DNA of 64,000 nucleotides from Roseburia inulinivorans DSM 16841 (GCF_000174195.1 NZ_ACFY01000084.1:46526-110525); one strand, 5' to 3'. Shown: positions 10,102 through 19,436, counted from the stretch's first letter. Notes: generated by a model from the sequence alone, not told the origin. Made by a program: numbers and translations.

Positions 10102-11697
10102 ATGAGTTTACAAATTTTACTTGTAGATGACGAACCTGCCATCAAAATCGGTTTTCGTCAGTTAACGGACTGGTCCAAAACTCCTTATACTCTTTGTGGA
10201 ACAGCCGGAAATGGAAAGGAAGCACTTGCCTATCTTGAAAAGAACCCGGTCGATATTATCATAACCGATTTAAAAATGTCCGTAATGGACGGTATCGGTC
10301 TTATTCACGCCTTAAAGCAGAATAATTCGGAAATTCCTATCATTGTGCTCAGCAGCTATTCGGATTTTGAGCTTGTCCGGGAAGCACTGACTGCCGGGGC
10401 AGCCGATTACATATTAAAAGCCAACATTTCCGCTGACAGCCTGATAGCGCATCTCGATAAGGTGGCCGGAAATCTTTTAAACAGACAGAAAGACCGTGCG
10501 GCTGCCCTTTTGCAAAAGCAGCAGTTAGAGGAACAGAATACACAGATTTTAATGAATGATATTCGTAATTTCTTTTTAGATGAAACAATTACTACCGAAG
10601 AACTTTTAAAGGAAACATCCGACCTTGCGTTTTTTTCTGTTCCGTGTATCGTGCTCACATTATTTTTTCACGAAGATATGAAACGGGAAAAATTAAAACG
10701 TGTTGCACCAAATATTCAGACCCTGCTGACAGAAACGCTCGCTTTGGCAGCTTCCCCTGTCAGCATTATGATGCACCACAATGAGCTTGCATTTTTTCTC
10801 CCTTACAGCGACACCTTAAAATACAATATCTCATCAAAAACACAGGTTCTCAATCGGCAGATTGCCACCTATTTCGGTGTTCTCCCTATTTTGTGCTACT
10901 CTGCACCGGCTGCCGGTGCAGCCGAATGCCGGAATGCATATTTTTCCTGTATAAATGCAAGGAGAATTACTTTTTATGAGAAGAACCGTTCCATTATTTT
11001 TACAAAGGATATTCGTTTTGTTTTTGAAATTTCCGCAGAAGAAATCCAGGAAACAATGAATTCCGTTTTAAACTTTGTGCAGACCGGAAGCCGTGAAAAT
11101 CTGTTTGGATATGTCCGAAATCTCCTGGCAGAATGGTCTGCCCTTCCGCTGGAACCTTTTCATCTGTGCATGAATTGCGTCCATATTTTTGAAGGTGTCG
11201 CATTGTCCGGCAAATCTGGAAAACTGCATGCACAAATTCATGATTACCAGAAGAAAATTTCGCAGTCCACAAGCTTGGCAGAATTAAAGGTTACACTTTG
11301 TGATGCGCTTTTACTTTTACTGGAAAGCAATGAAAATAATTATGAAAATTACAAAAAAGAAATTCAGGTTGTGATGCGGTATGTGAACGTACACTACAAG
11401 GAACATATCACCCTCGACCAAATTGCTGAGGAGGCAAACCTGAACAAAAGCTATCTCTGCCGCCTTTTCAAAAAAGAATACGGTGACAGTGTCTTTAATT
11501 ATCTGAATATGATACGGATGGAAAAAGCTGCCGAGCTTCTGCGGAGCAATCCCGGACTTTATGTGCAGGAGGCAGCCGCAGAGGTCGGAATTACAGAACC
11601 TTTTTACTTTACCAGGCGGTTCAAAGAATATTTTGGCATCTCGCCAAGGGAATATATCCTGCGGGTTTCAGACAATGACCATTCCCCGGAGGCATAA
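10102..11697 (+). CDS. YesN-type response regulator, REC + AraC DNA-binding domain
   Basis: 531 residues. The receiver domain shows LLVDDEPAIKIG, the phospho-acceptor Asp in DIIITDLKMSVMDG (about residue 55), and Lys in YILKAN. A long middle region (about 125-410) links to a C-terminal pair of AraC helix-turn-helix motifs (ITLDQIAEEANLNKSYLCRL and a second GITEPFYFTRRFKEYFG). The start ATG follows the kinase stop by 1 bp, with AAGGAGGAAAATTAAA overlapping the kinase end. It is the best candidate for the protein binding the duplicated 18-bp motif at 8230 and 15480. Transcription ends at a bidirectional hairpin at 11725-11775. Confidence 0.93.
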   Translation: MSLQILLVDDEPAIKIGFRQLTDWSKTPYTLCGTAGNGKEALAYLEKNPVDIIITDLKMSVMDGIGLIHALKQNNSEIPIIVLSSYSDFELVREALTAGAADYILKANISADSLIAHLDKVAGNLLNRQKDRAAALLQKQQLEEQNTQILMNDIRNFFLDETITTEELLKETSDLAFFSVPCIVLTLFFHEDMKREKLKRVAPNIQTLLTETLALAASPVSIMMHHNELAFFLPYSDTLKYNISSKTQVLNRQIATYFGVLPILCYSAPAAGAAECRNAYFSCINARRITFYEKNRSIIFTKDIRFVFEISAEEIQETMNSVLNFVQTGSRENLFGYVRNLLAEWSALPLEPFHLCMNCVHIFEGVALSGKSGKLHAQIHDYQKKISQSTSLAELKVTLCDALLLLLESNENNYENYKKEIQVVMRYVNVHYKEHITLDQIAEEANLNKSYLCRLFKKEYGDSVFNYLNMIRMEKAAELLRSNPGLYVQEAAAEVGITEPFYFTRRFKEYFGISPREYILRVSDNDHSPEA

Positions 11698-11724
11698 CCT
11701 TTCTTCCTCTGTCCCTGCACGATT

Positions 11725-11775
11725 AAAAAACCAGCACACTGTGATTTAACTCATCTGTGTGCCGGTTTTCCTTTT
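11725..11775. terminator. Bidirectional terminator between the YesN-like gene and GH136
   Basis: An inverted repeat of AAAACC..GCACAC with GTGTGCCGGTTTT lies between the converging stops at 11697 (+) and 11778 (-). It is flanked by A-rich and T-rich tracts, so it can serve both strands. Confidence 0.75.
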
Positions 11776-11777
11776 CT

Positions 11778-14362
11778 TTATCTTCTGTAAAGCTCAAATT
11801 CTGCAATGCTCGGGTCTGTCTGTCCGGCACTGTTTGCCGAAGTATCCGCCCGCAACGCAGTAATTACCAGCCTTATTTTCTGTGCTGTGGTATCCTCAAA
11901 AGCAAATTCCTTCCTTTCTCCGACTTCTCCTGTATTCTCAAATATTGTCTGATATGTGGTTCCATCCCACGCCTGAAGCTGGAAGCTTTCAATTCGCGGC
12001 GTTGCCCAGTTTGCAACAATATTTTCCGTCATTGCCATTGTGTTAAATGTCACATCACTGCCCAGGTTAAATTCTATCTCAATCGGTAATTCTGAATTGG
12101 CAGATGCCCAGCGTGTATCCATTTTTCCGTCATTAAGCCATGATACATCAAAATCATTATGACAGTTATTGGTTATAACTTCTTTGTTTAAAACCAGATT
12201 GACCTTTTTGGAAGCCTGTTTATTATAATAAAGCTCCAGTTCTTTCAGGCTCGGGTCTGTCTGTCCTTTTCCGTGCAATGTCGTATCTGCCTTAAGCCCT
12301 GTAATTACAAAACGCAGTTTTGTCGTTGTAACTTCTGGAAAAACAAACTCTGCAGACTCCCCAATTGTTTCACTGCTCTCATAAAACTTCTCAAACTCCG
12401 TTCCGTTCCATTTTTGCAGTTCAAACTTGGCAATTCGCGCAGATGCCCATCCGGAAACGATATTTTCTTTTGCTATAAGCTCATTAAAGGTTGTCTCCTC
12501 CCCAAAATCAAGCTCCAGCCAAATCGGAAGGGTGGAGTCGGCAGATGCCCATCTTGTCGTATCATCTCCATCCACTACATTACACGCATCAAACGATACA
12601 TGGAAATTATTTGCACTCGCAGAAGCTTTGACCGCAAGATTAACCGGTGGTGCATTATATTCTCCTTCCGGTACTTCATATACACCAATATCCGGTGCAT
12701 CCCCGTAATATAACTGATTTCCGAAAAAGTCCATCGTTCCCATCTGTGGTACATAAATCCCCGCATCAACTAACGGAGAGTCCTTCCCAATTTTATAACC
12801 GTCCCAAATGGTGGCACCGCTGAGAATTCCCTGTTCATTGCGCTCCGGTTTTTGTCCCGGATTTACCATTTTCGGGTTCTCGGTAACTTTATATGCATCT
12901 GCCGGTTCATATTTCGAATGTATTCCGCTCGCCTCATAAAAACAATTGTTACTGAATGTCACCGCTCCAAGATTTCCGAGATATCTGGCAGTATCATGCC
13001 ACGTTGTCGTAGTTGTGGTGCTTTTATTATAGAATACATTATTGTAAAAGTATGTCTGTGATTTAAATGGGTCCCGATGCATAAACTTCGTTCTTTCCCC
13101 ATCATATATAATAACATTATTTAAAAAATAGGTTGGTGTTTCACAGGCTGTCAGAAAATATTTAATGATGTAATCGCCGCCGTCATCACTGATATTATAA
13201 CGGATAATATCATTATTATTTTTTCCCATATACAGCATCCAGCCACACGGATTGTTATGTGAATAATTAAACTGATATACAACATCTTTCAGACCTGAGT
13301 CCATATCATAAGGGCTTCCATCTGCATTTGTTGACGGTCCGTTGTATACCTCATTAAACTGAAAAACTGCATTTTCACATTTCCATGGATAAAGTGCAAC
13401 CGTCGGCCGGAAATTCGGATAACGTTTCAAAAATCCATCTACAACATTGTACTCCACAACTGCGTCCTTCGCATCACACAAGTCAATTGCTCCCTGCGCA
13501 ATGTCCTCAAAATAGTTGTGTCCGATATACACGTTCGTCATCCACATATTGTTGGCATCAATCCCATCCTGATAGTTTCCCTTAACGGTTGTAACATATC
13601 CGGTAACTCCCAGAAGGTCCACCTTACGGATTGTATTGTATGCAATACGGAGATCATTAAAGCTGCTGGAAGGTCTCAATGAGCTTCCAACCACGTTAAA
13701 TATAATTCCACCAGTAAATGTATCATTCCAGTCATTTGGTCCGTCTACATCATGTACATAACAGTTCTCAATGTAAATATGGTCCATAATTCCGTCATCA
13801 TCATCCTCTAACTGATCACAATCGACAATCAGAAGTATTCCGTTTCTTGTCATATTTTTACTCGACCAGCTATTGTCGCCCTTCGGTCTGGAAAGGTCAA
13901 TATCCTCATCAAAGTCATCGTCATTTGTAATTTCCAGATTTCTGATTTCCCAGTACTCCTGATTTCTCAGATGGACTGCTCCAGAATAGTTTAATCCACG
14001 GTCAATTCCCATACCGTTTATAATAGGTTTCTCCTCACCGCCGTACTTGTCAATAATAATCGGCGCTCCTTCCACACCGGAGCCTTTCGGCCATAACCAT
14101 TCCCCATTCCACACACTGCCGGATTTTAACAGAATTTGGTCGCCCGGCAAAAATGTCGTATCAGTGACTTTATTCAGACTTTTCCATGGTGCATCTATGC
14201 TTGTGCCACTGTTAGAGTCATCTCCATTTTCTGCATCAACATAATAGGTTGTCCCTGCATTACCTGTCGTTTCCTGTGCATTTACACAAACAGGCATGCT
14301 TCCTGTCACCATACCTGCAACAATTACTGCCGCCAGCAATGAACTAATCTTTTTTTATACAT
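11778..14362 (-). CDS. Secreted right-handed beta-helix protein with two discoidin/CBM32-like domains; candidate GH136 lacto-N-biosidase
   Basis: About 861 residues. The ATG at 14362 (RBS AGGAGAAGAAG) reads MYKK and then breaks; restoring one base in the T7 run at 14350-14356 joins it to SSLLAAVIVAGMVTGSMP, giving a proper signal peptide ending VNAQ. Residues ~35-540 are a parallel beta-helix with repeated N-x-F/Y rungs (HNYFEDIAQGAIDLCDAKDA; YQFNYSHNNPCGWMLYMGKN). Two homologous F5/8 type C modules follow (about 570-705 and 720-861), each with TRWASA and ending Q-T-D-P-S; such modules often bind galactose-type sugars. GH136 enzymes are beta-helix lacto-N-biosidases that release Gal-beta-1,3-GlcNAc and need a dedicated chaperone. 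The preceding gene fits that chaperone, and the operon beside it degrades the product. Aspartate clusters in IDLCDAKD and YDMDSGLKD are possible catalytic sites, not proven. Confidence 0.72.
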
Positions 14363-14372
14363 TCTTCTTCTC

Positions 14373-15395
14373 CTAATTCCATTTAATCGTATCGTAAACT
14401 CTGTCTACGACTGTTACTGAAAGTTCTTCCTCTCTGTCTGTCAGATATCTCTGAAACTGCTCTGTCATAATCATATCCTCCAGACGGTTTCTTACCTCAT
14501 CATAAGAGAGTCCGCTGCCCTCCTTTCTGCCTAAATACCGGACTGCATAATAACCTATGGAGTCATCATAATAAACATCTGATATCTCCCCGGCATTCAA
14601 TCCATAGACTGCTTCCAAATAAATACTGTTGCTGCGCGAGTCCCCTTTATTTGACATCTCTCCTATCGCAAGCTCTGTTTCGTCATATTGCCCGATGCGT
14701 TCTTTTTCAGACTGTATTCTGCCGTTAACCTCAATTTCTTTTTTTATCTGTCTTAACGTGCTCTCCCCATTGCCGTCCGCTGCATCCGGCACTGAATAAA
14801 CCAAAAGACTGATTTCATCTCCCTGCGAAAACAGTTCTTTGTGGCTTTCATAATACTGCCTTGTCTCACTCTCCTGTAATCTGTTATCCACTTTATATTG
14901 TTCAAACATTTCCAGTTTTATTTTACTAATATAGTAAGAATAATAATCTGAAAAACTCATCTCAACCGGTCCATAGACAATTTCGTTACTCTCAACTGCA
15001 TTTTTTCTCGCAGCTACAAACTCTTTCCAGTCTTTTCGAATATCAGAGTAGGATACACTCTCTGCCATCCCGGCTTCCTTTGCCAGTAGCAGAATATTTT
15101 TTGTCTCCACAATATTTTTCAATGCACGTTCACGCGCATATTCCTCCGGCGTTATTCCATCAAACTGCGTATTCCGAAAAGAAGACACAGAGGTATCCGC
15201 ATTGTATTTCCCCGCAAAATATGCATAAGATGCACTTTTTTCCTCCGATACAAAAAATTCTGCCTCCTCTTTGGAAATCTTAATATTTTCTACATAAAGT
15301 GCCGGAGAAGAAATAAGCAGACTTATTCCTGTAATGCTGAATGCTGCTAAAAGAACAATTCCTATAACAAAATAAAAATATCGTCTCTTTCCCAT
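14373..15395 (-). CDS. Membrane-anchored SurA/PrsA-like helical protein; candidate LnbY-type chaperone of GH136
   Basis: 340 residues with an N-terminal signal anchor (YFYFVIGIVLLAAFSITGIS, residues 6-25) and an otherwise helical extracellular body. The C-terminal part YGLNAGEISDVYYDDSIGYY resembles the parvulin-type prolyl isomerase fold of SurA/PrsA, and the N-terminal helices resemble SurA_N. It ends 11 bp before the beta-helix gene start, so the two are co-transcribed. In bifidobacteria and eubacteria the GH136 lacto-N-biosidases require an adjacent helical chaperone subunit for folding; position and fold match that role. The start at 15395 has a GGAGAAAACGTA leader. The chaperone role is an inference from synteny; a general PrsA-type foldase is the alternative. 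Confidence 0.68.
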   Translation of the reverse strand: MGKRRYFYFVIGIVLLAAFSITGISLLISSPALYVENIKISKEEAEFFVSEEKSASYAYFAGKYNADTSVSSFRNTQFDGITPEEYARERALKNIVETKNILLLAKEAGMAESVSYSDIRKDWKEFVAARKNAVESNEIVYGPVEMSFSDYYSYYISKIKLEMFEQYKVDNRLQESETRQYYESHKELFSQGDEISLLVYSVPDAADGNGESTLRQIKKEIEVNGRIQSEKERIGQYDETELAIGEMSNKGDSRSNSIYLEAVYGLNAGEISDVYYDDSIGYYAVRYLGRKEGSGLSYDEVRNRLEDMIMTEQFQRYLTDREEELSVTVVDRVYDTIKWN

Positions 15396-15479
15396 TACGT
15401 TTTCTCCTATATTGGTAATTGATAAGTACTATTGTATGTATTATGACTGACTTTTTCCATGAAGAATATTTTGATTAAC

Positions 15480-15497
15480 CTATACAATATTGACTTT
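15480..15497. promoter_or_regulatory. 18-bp operator candidate upstream of the chaperone/GH136 pair
   Basis: Identical to the motif at 8230-8247 (plus strand CTATACAATATTGACTTT), located 85 bp upstream of the start at 15395. On the minus strand a second partial copy (AAAAAGTCA) and TA-rich -10-like sequence lie between it and the start codon. Confidence 0.65.
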
Positions 15498-15523
15498 CAG
15501 GATATGAAGAAGTGATTTTTCAC

Positions 15524-15561
15524 AAAAAAACAGCGGTACCGCCAAATGCGATACCGCTGTT
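15524..15561 (-). terminator. Terminator of the feo-fur operon
   Basis: Perfect 10-bp stem AACAGCGGTA / TACCGCTGTT (15529-15538 with 15552-15561), followed on the minus strand by U7, 44 bp beyond the stop of the Fur gene. Confidence 0.9.
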
Positions 15562-15604
15562 TTCTAATGATTTTTATTTAATTATAAGGATTTTCTTTTT
15601 CATT

Positions 15605-16072
15605 TCAGCAGGCTGAAGGCTGCATATTAAGGCTTTTTACATGCTGGTCATTGATGTACCCACAGGCTTTTAACCCCGCCTGAAGAACAGAAATTAAGCT
15701 TGCACCTGACATCTGCTGTATGGTATGATCATCCAATTCGATCATGTACGTGCGTTCGCCGTTATCTTTCTCACAGTCTATCTTATACATATTTCTTCTG
15801 CTGATCGCACCGATCTCCTCTAAGGTATTGATCATACGATACACGGTGGCCGTTCCGATCTTAGGATCAATTCTGGATGCTTTATAATAGATTTCTTTAC
15901 AGCTTGAACAATTCTCATTCAATATGATATCGAGTAACACCATTCTCTGCTTTGTAATCCTGCATCCCTGCTCTTTCAGCCGCTGAATCACAATTTCACG
16001 CTGCATCTGGGTTCTCTCATACTTCTGCTGGTTGTTCTCTTGTTTCTGCTGTACTGACGTATGCTGATTCAT
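15605..16072 (-). CDS. Fur-family metalloregulator
   Basis: 155 residues from the ATG at 16072 (MNQHTSVQQKQ), behind AAGAAGG; the frame is open further upstream but that region overlaps the Cys-rich peptide gene. The winged helix is QGCRITKQRMVLLDIILNEN followed by GTATVYRMINTLEEIGAISR, the Fur recognition helix. The usual C-terminal HH/Cys metal ligands are poorly conserved, with only one Cys-rich patch near the end, so the sensed signal may differ from classical Fur. It is the last gene of an iron-transport operon, which suggests autoregulation of ferrous uptake. Terminator follows at 15524-15561. Confidence 0.85.
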   Translation of the reverse strand: MNQHTSVQQKQENNQQKYERTQMQREIVIQRLKEQGCRITKQRMVLLDIILNENCSSCKEIYYKASRIDPKIGTATVYRMINTLEEIGAISRRNMYKIDCEKDNGERTYMIELDDHTIQQMSGASLISVLQAGLKACGYINDQHVKSLNMQPSAC

Positions 16073-16152
16073 TTTAAACCATGCCCTTCTTATCACCTGA
16101 AATTTGTGGTTATCACTACAGGCAGCATGAAACACCGCCTTTGCTTTTTTAT

Positions 16153-16284
16153 CTAATGGCAGCCTCTGCAATGTGAACAGTCCCCACCGCAGGAAGATTT
16201 TCCACTCTTTTTGTCCCGGACAATGCCTCTGACGATCAGAGCAACTACGGATATCAAAACAACTAATACAACGAATGTTCCCAT
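16153..16284 (-). CDS. FeoB-associated Cys-rich membrane peptide
   Basis: A 43-residue protein, MGTFVVLVVLISVVALIVRG, then a basic stretch and a cysteine tail containing SCGGDCSHCRGCH. One membrane helix plus a short C-terminal cluster of four Cys is the standard form of the FeoB-associated Cys-rich family, which sits next to feoB in many Firmicutes. It starts 70 bp after the feoB stop and its end overlaps the region upstream of the Fur start. Function is presumed to be accessory to ferrous iron uptake, perhaps binding the metal at the cytoplasmic exit. Confidence 0.85.
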   Translation of the reverse strand: MGTFVVLVVLISVVALIVRGIVRDKKSGKSSCGGDCSHCRGCH

Positions 16285-16353
16285 ATTATACTACCGCCTT
16301 TCTGTTTTTTAAGGAGAAGCCTCTATGTATGAGGCTTCTTCCTGAAATGACTA

Positions 16354-18510
16354 TTATTTTGCACTTACAACTTTCTTTGCGTCAACCTTCAAAGAGCTGC
16401 TCTCTTTGTATGGGCGGAACAGTAAGTACAGGAATCCGATCACAAGCAGGAATGCCACAACTGTTCCGATTCCGAATGTTCCAGTTGTAATTAATGTACC
16501 GATCTGGTAGATGCAAAGTGATACCACATAAGCGAGTCCACACTGATATCCGATTGCGAACCAGAACCATTTTGCATTGTTCATCTCACGTTTGATGGCT
16601 CCCATTGCTGCAAAGCATGGTGCACACAGTAAGTTGAACACTAAGAATCCATAAGCTGCGATTGGAGTCATGGCTGCTGCAAGGTTACCCCAGATCTCAG
16701 CACCATCTTCTGCTACTTCTCCGAATCCATATAACATACCGAAAGTTGCTACAACGTTTTCTTTTGCAATCAAACCTGTGATTGCTGCAACTGCCATCTT
16801 CCAGCCTTCACCTGCATTGGTCCAGCCAAGTGGAGTGAAGATCCATGCAATCGCGCTTCCGATAGAAGCAAGGATAGAGTTATTTAATTCCTCAACCATA
16901 CCAAAGCTTCCGCTCTCCCATCCAAAGCTCATTAAGAACCATAATACGATGGTAGATAAAAGAATGATCGTACCTGCCTTTTTGATGAAGGACCAGCCTC
17001 TCTCCCACATGCTGCGAAGTACGTTGGAAACTGTTGGCCAGTGGTATGCCGGAAGCTCCATAACGAATGGTGCAGGATCACCGGCAAACATTTTTGTTTT
17101 CTTTAAGATGATACCGGAGCAGATGATCGCTGCGATACCAACGAAATAACAGCTTGTTGCAACCCATCCGGAGTTATCGAAGAACGCGCCTGCGATCATG
17201 GCGATAATTGGAAGCTTTGCTCCACAAGGAACAAAGGTCGTTGTCATAATGGTCATTTTACGGTCACGGTCATTCTCAATCGTACGGGATGCCATAATAC
17301 CAGGAACACCACATCCGCTGCCGATCAGCATTGGAATGAAGGATTTTCCGGAAAGACCAAATTTACGGAAAATACGATCCATGATAAATGCGACACGCGC
17401 CATATATCCGCAGCTCTCTAAGAAAGCAAGGAAAATAAATAATACTAACATCTGTGGTACGAAACCAAGAACTGCACCGACACCGGAGATCACACCATCT
17501 ACGATAAGTCCGGTCAGCCAGTCTGCACATCCGATGCCTTCAAAGAAGCTCTGTGCTCCTGGAATGATCCATTCTGCAAATAATGTGTCGTTTGTCCAGT
17601 CTGTCAATAATGCTCCAACGGTTGTAACAGATACATAATATACAATGAACATAACAAGTGCGAAAATAGGTAATGCTGCCCATCTGTTTGTCACGATGCG
17701 GTCAATCCTGTCAGAAGTTGTCAGTTTTTCTTTGGTGTTCTTTGTCACACAGTCGCCAATGATAGAAGAAATATATACGTATCTCTCATTCGTGATAACA
17801 CTCTCTGTATCATCATCAAATTTATCTTCCATCTCTTTGATCTCTGCGGATACATCCGGAACGTTTGTCATCATTTCATTGATCTTATCATCTTTTTCCA
17901 GTAATTTGATCGCAAAGAATCTCTTCTGTTCCTCCGGCATTCCTTTGATCTTGCCTTCAACTTCTGCAATAATATCCTCAGCCTCTTTGGAGAACTCGTG
18001 GGCTACTACTGCTGCTTTTCTGCTCTCTGCAAGCTTTACTGCCTTCTCAGCAGCCTCTTTGATGCCGGTTCCTTTTAAAGCGGAAATCTCAACGACTTCA
18101 CAGCCTAATTTTTTGCTTAATTTATCTGTGTGGATTTTCTCACCGCTCTTCTCCACAACGTCCATCATGTTGACTGCCATGATGACCGGAATACCTAATT
18201 CCATAAGCTGTGTGGAAAGGTAAAGGTTACGCTCGATGTTTGTACCGTCGACGATATTTAAGATCGCATCCGGTCTCTCAGCGATGAGGTAGTTTCTTGC
18301 AACTACTTCCTCAAGTGTGTATGGAGATAAAGAATAGATACCCGGTAAGTCCATGATAACGACATCTTTATGTCCTTTTAATTTTCCTTCTTTCTTTTCT
18401 ACCGTAACACCCGGCCAGTTACCAACAAACTGGTTGGAACCTGTCAGCGCATTAAATAATGTTGTTTTACCGCAGTTTGGATTTCCTGCGAGTGCAATTT
18501 TAACTGCCAT
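16354..18510 (-). CDS. feoB: Ferrous iron transporter FeoB
   Basis: 718 residues from MAVKIALAG at 18510, chosen over the longer frame because AAAAGGAGAGTTGATC precedes it. The N-terminal G domain has G1 GNPNCGKT, G3 DLPG and G4 NMMD, and is followed by a helical GDI-like region with the sequence KRFFAIKLLEKDD. The membrane part has the two FeoB Gate repeats (GSGCGVPGIMASRTI and the second around SMWERGWSFIKKAGTIIL) and an LLCAPCFAAMGAIK motif. Inner-membrane Fe(II) uptake. It is preceded by two feoA genes and followed by the Cys-rich peptide and Fur. The 148-bp gap before it holds an operator-like palindrome. Confidence 0.97.
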   Translation of the reverse strand: MAVKIALAGNPNCGKTTLFNALTGSNQFVGNWPGVTVEKKEGKLKGHKDVVIMDLPGIYSLSPYTLEEVVARNYLIAERPDAILNIVDGTNIERNLYLSTQLMELGIPVIMAVNMMDVVEKSGEKIHTDKLSKKLGCEVVEISALKGTGIKEAAEKAVKLAESRKAAVVAHEFSKEAEDIIAEVEGKIKGMPEEQKRFFAIKLLEKDDKINEMMTNVPDVSAEIKEMEDKFDDDTESVITNERYVYISSIIGDCVTKNTKEKLTTSDRIDRIVTNRWAALPIFALVMFIVYYVSVTTVGALLTDWTNDTLFAEWIIPGAQSFFEGIGCADWLTGLIVDGVISGVGAVLGFVPQMLVLFIFLAFLESCGYMARVAFIMDRIFRKFGLSGKSFIPMLIGSGCGVPGIMASRTIENDRDRKMTIMTTTFVPCGAKLPIIAMIAGAFFDNSGWVATSCYFVGIAAIICSGIILKKTKMFAGDPAPFVMELPAYHWPTVSNVLRSMWERGWSFIKKAGTIILLSTIVLWFLMSFGWESGSFGMVEELNNSILASIGSAIAWIFTPLGWTNAGEGWKMAVAAITGLIAKENVVATFGMLYGFGEVAEDGAEIWGNLAAAMTPIAAYGFLVFNLLCAPCFAAMGAIKREMNNAKWFWFAIGYQCGLAYVVSLCIYQIGTLITTGTFGIGTVVAFLLVIGFLYLLFRPYKESSSLKVDAKKVVSAK

Positions 18511-18623
18511 GATCAACTCTCCTTTTCTGCTTCTATGTAAGTCCGTTTCCATGTCTGGAATCCGTATGCTGCATTCCGCAAAAGTATGCCAGCACTACTC
18601 ATTTTCACAACATTTTTGTCTTA

Positions 18624-18648
18624 TAGGTTAGTTATGTTTAACCTTTAG
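18624..18648. promoter_or_regulatory. Operator-like palindrome between feoA and feoB
   Basis: TAGGTTAG and TTTAACCTTTA form an imperfect dyad (GGTTA .. TAACC half-sites) in the gap just upstream of feoB. The half-sites resemble DtxR/IdeR-class sites (TTAGGTTAG...). It could bind a metal-responsive repressor; no good internal promoter was found beside it. Confidence 0.45.
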
Positions 18649-18658
18649 GCAAAAAAAA

Positions 18659-18877
18659 TTATTCTACTTCAATCATCTCTGCATCTGCTTTACGAAGAGA
18701 TAACTCGTATCCGCGCACAGTAACTTCTACAGGGTCGCCGAGTGGCGCTACTTTTCTGACAAAAACATCCACACCTTTTGTGATCCCCATATCCATGATC
18801 CTTCTCTTAACCGGTCCCTCGCCAGTCAACTTTTTGACTTTTACTGTCTGTCCGACAGCTGTTTCTTTTAATGTCAT
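18659..18877 (-). CDS. feoA: FeoA-type SH3 domain protein
   Basis: 72 residues, MTLKETAVGQTVKVKKLTGE, with the FeoA/SH3-like core RRIMDMGITKGVDVFVRKVAPLGDPVEV and the typical ending GYELSLRKADAEMIEV. FeoA proteins are small cytosolic partners of FeoB. Start at 18877 with GGAGCC then TTAGGAA. It lies between a second feoA-like gene and feoB. Confidence 0.93.
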   Translation of the reverse strand: MTLKETAVGQTVKVKKLTGEGPVKRRIMDMGITKGVDVFVRKVAPLGDPVEVTVRGYELSLRKADAEMIEVE

Positions 18878-18965
18878 TTCCTAACGGCTCCTTTTTTATT
18901 TTTTAGTCATTTATCAGCAGGCAGGAAACGCCCTGCCATTGCTTACAACTTACAGGCTGGCACAC

Positions 18966-19178
18966 CTAGACCATGATCTTGTTTGCCATGTCTTTTCCGA
19001 TCGCAACCCTCGAATCCTTGACATTCACGATCATATTGCCACCGATCTCAGATACGACCGTAACAACGCCTCCTACTACAAATCCGAGATTCTCTAAAAA
19101 TCTTCTGGTTTCTTCTTTTCCGCCAACTTTTTTAATTGTATTCTCTTCACCTGTTTTCACCATTGTTAAAGGCATCAT
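18966..19178 (-). CDS. feoA: Second FeoA-type protein
   Basis: 70 residues, MMPLTMVKTGEENTIKKVGG, with FLENLGFVVGGVVTVVSEIGGNMIVNVKDSRVAIGKDMANKI, the FeoA fold. It is the first gene of the feo operon, and its ribosome site is AAGAGGAAGAT. Paired FeoA proteins before FeoB are common in Clostridia. It differs from its neighbour at most positions, so the two are not a recent duplication. Confidence 0.9.
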   Translation of the reverse strand: MMPLTMVKTGEENTIKKVGGKEETRRFLENLGFVVGGVVTVVSEIGGNMIVNVKDSRVAIGKDMANKIMV

Positions 19179-19236
19179 ATCTTCCTCTTCCTTATCTTTC
19201 CAAAGACTATTGATAATCTTTTTCGTTTCTACGTTG

Positions 19237-19268
19237 GTTAGTATAATCTAACGATAGTTAGTTGTCAA
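19237..19268 (-). promoter_or_regulatory. feo operon promoter with overlapping dyad operators
   Basis: On the minus strand, TTGACA (plus 19263-19268), 17 bp, then TATACT (plus 19240-19245): a near-consensus sigma-A promoter, 62 bp upstream of the first feoA. The spacer and -10 are covered by repeated half-sites GTTAG..CTAAC..GTTAG (plus 19237-19261) forming overlapping dyads, one of which (CTAACGATAGTTAG, 19248-19261) sits exactly between -35 and -10. This is the position of a repressor operator, presumably for the operon's Fur or a DtxR-type protein. Confidence 0.8.
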
Positions 19269-19382
19269 TAACTTTTTCACATATTTTTCTAAAATATTTT
19301 CTTTTGTAGGGCTGCACAATTTTTCATTATTTTAAGTCACTATTTTCAGTGAGATGTAAACCTCCTCAGACGTATGGTCATG

Positions 19383-19424
19383 AAAAAAGAAGACATCACA
19401 CATTTTGCTGTGCAATGCCTTCTT
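19383..19424 (-). terminator. Terminator of the GH3 gene
   Basis: Interrupted stem GAAG-CAT-CACA with TGTG-ATG-CTTC, then U6 on the minus strand, immediately after the GH3 stop at 19437. Confidence 0.8.
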
Positions 19425-19436
19425 CCGCATCATTTC

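Noticed and set aside
17198..18223. Long plus-strand frames opposite feoB
   Set aside because: feoB is intact on the minus strand with all family motifs; the plus frames have no recognisable domains.
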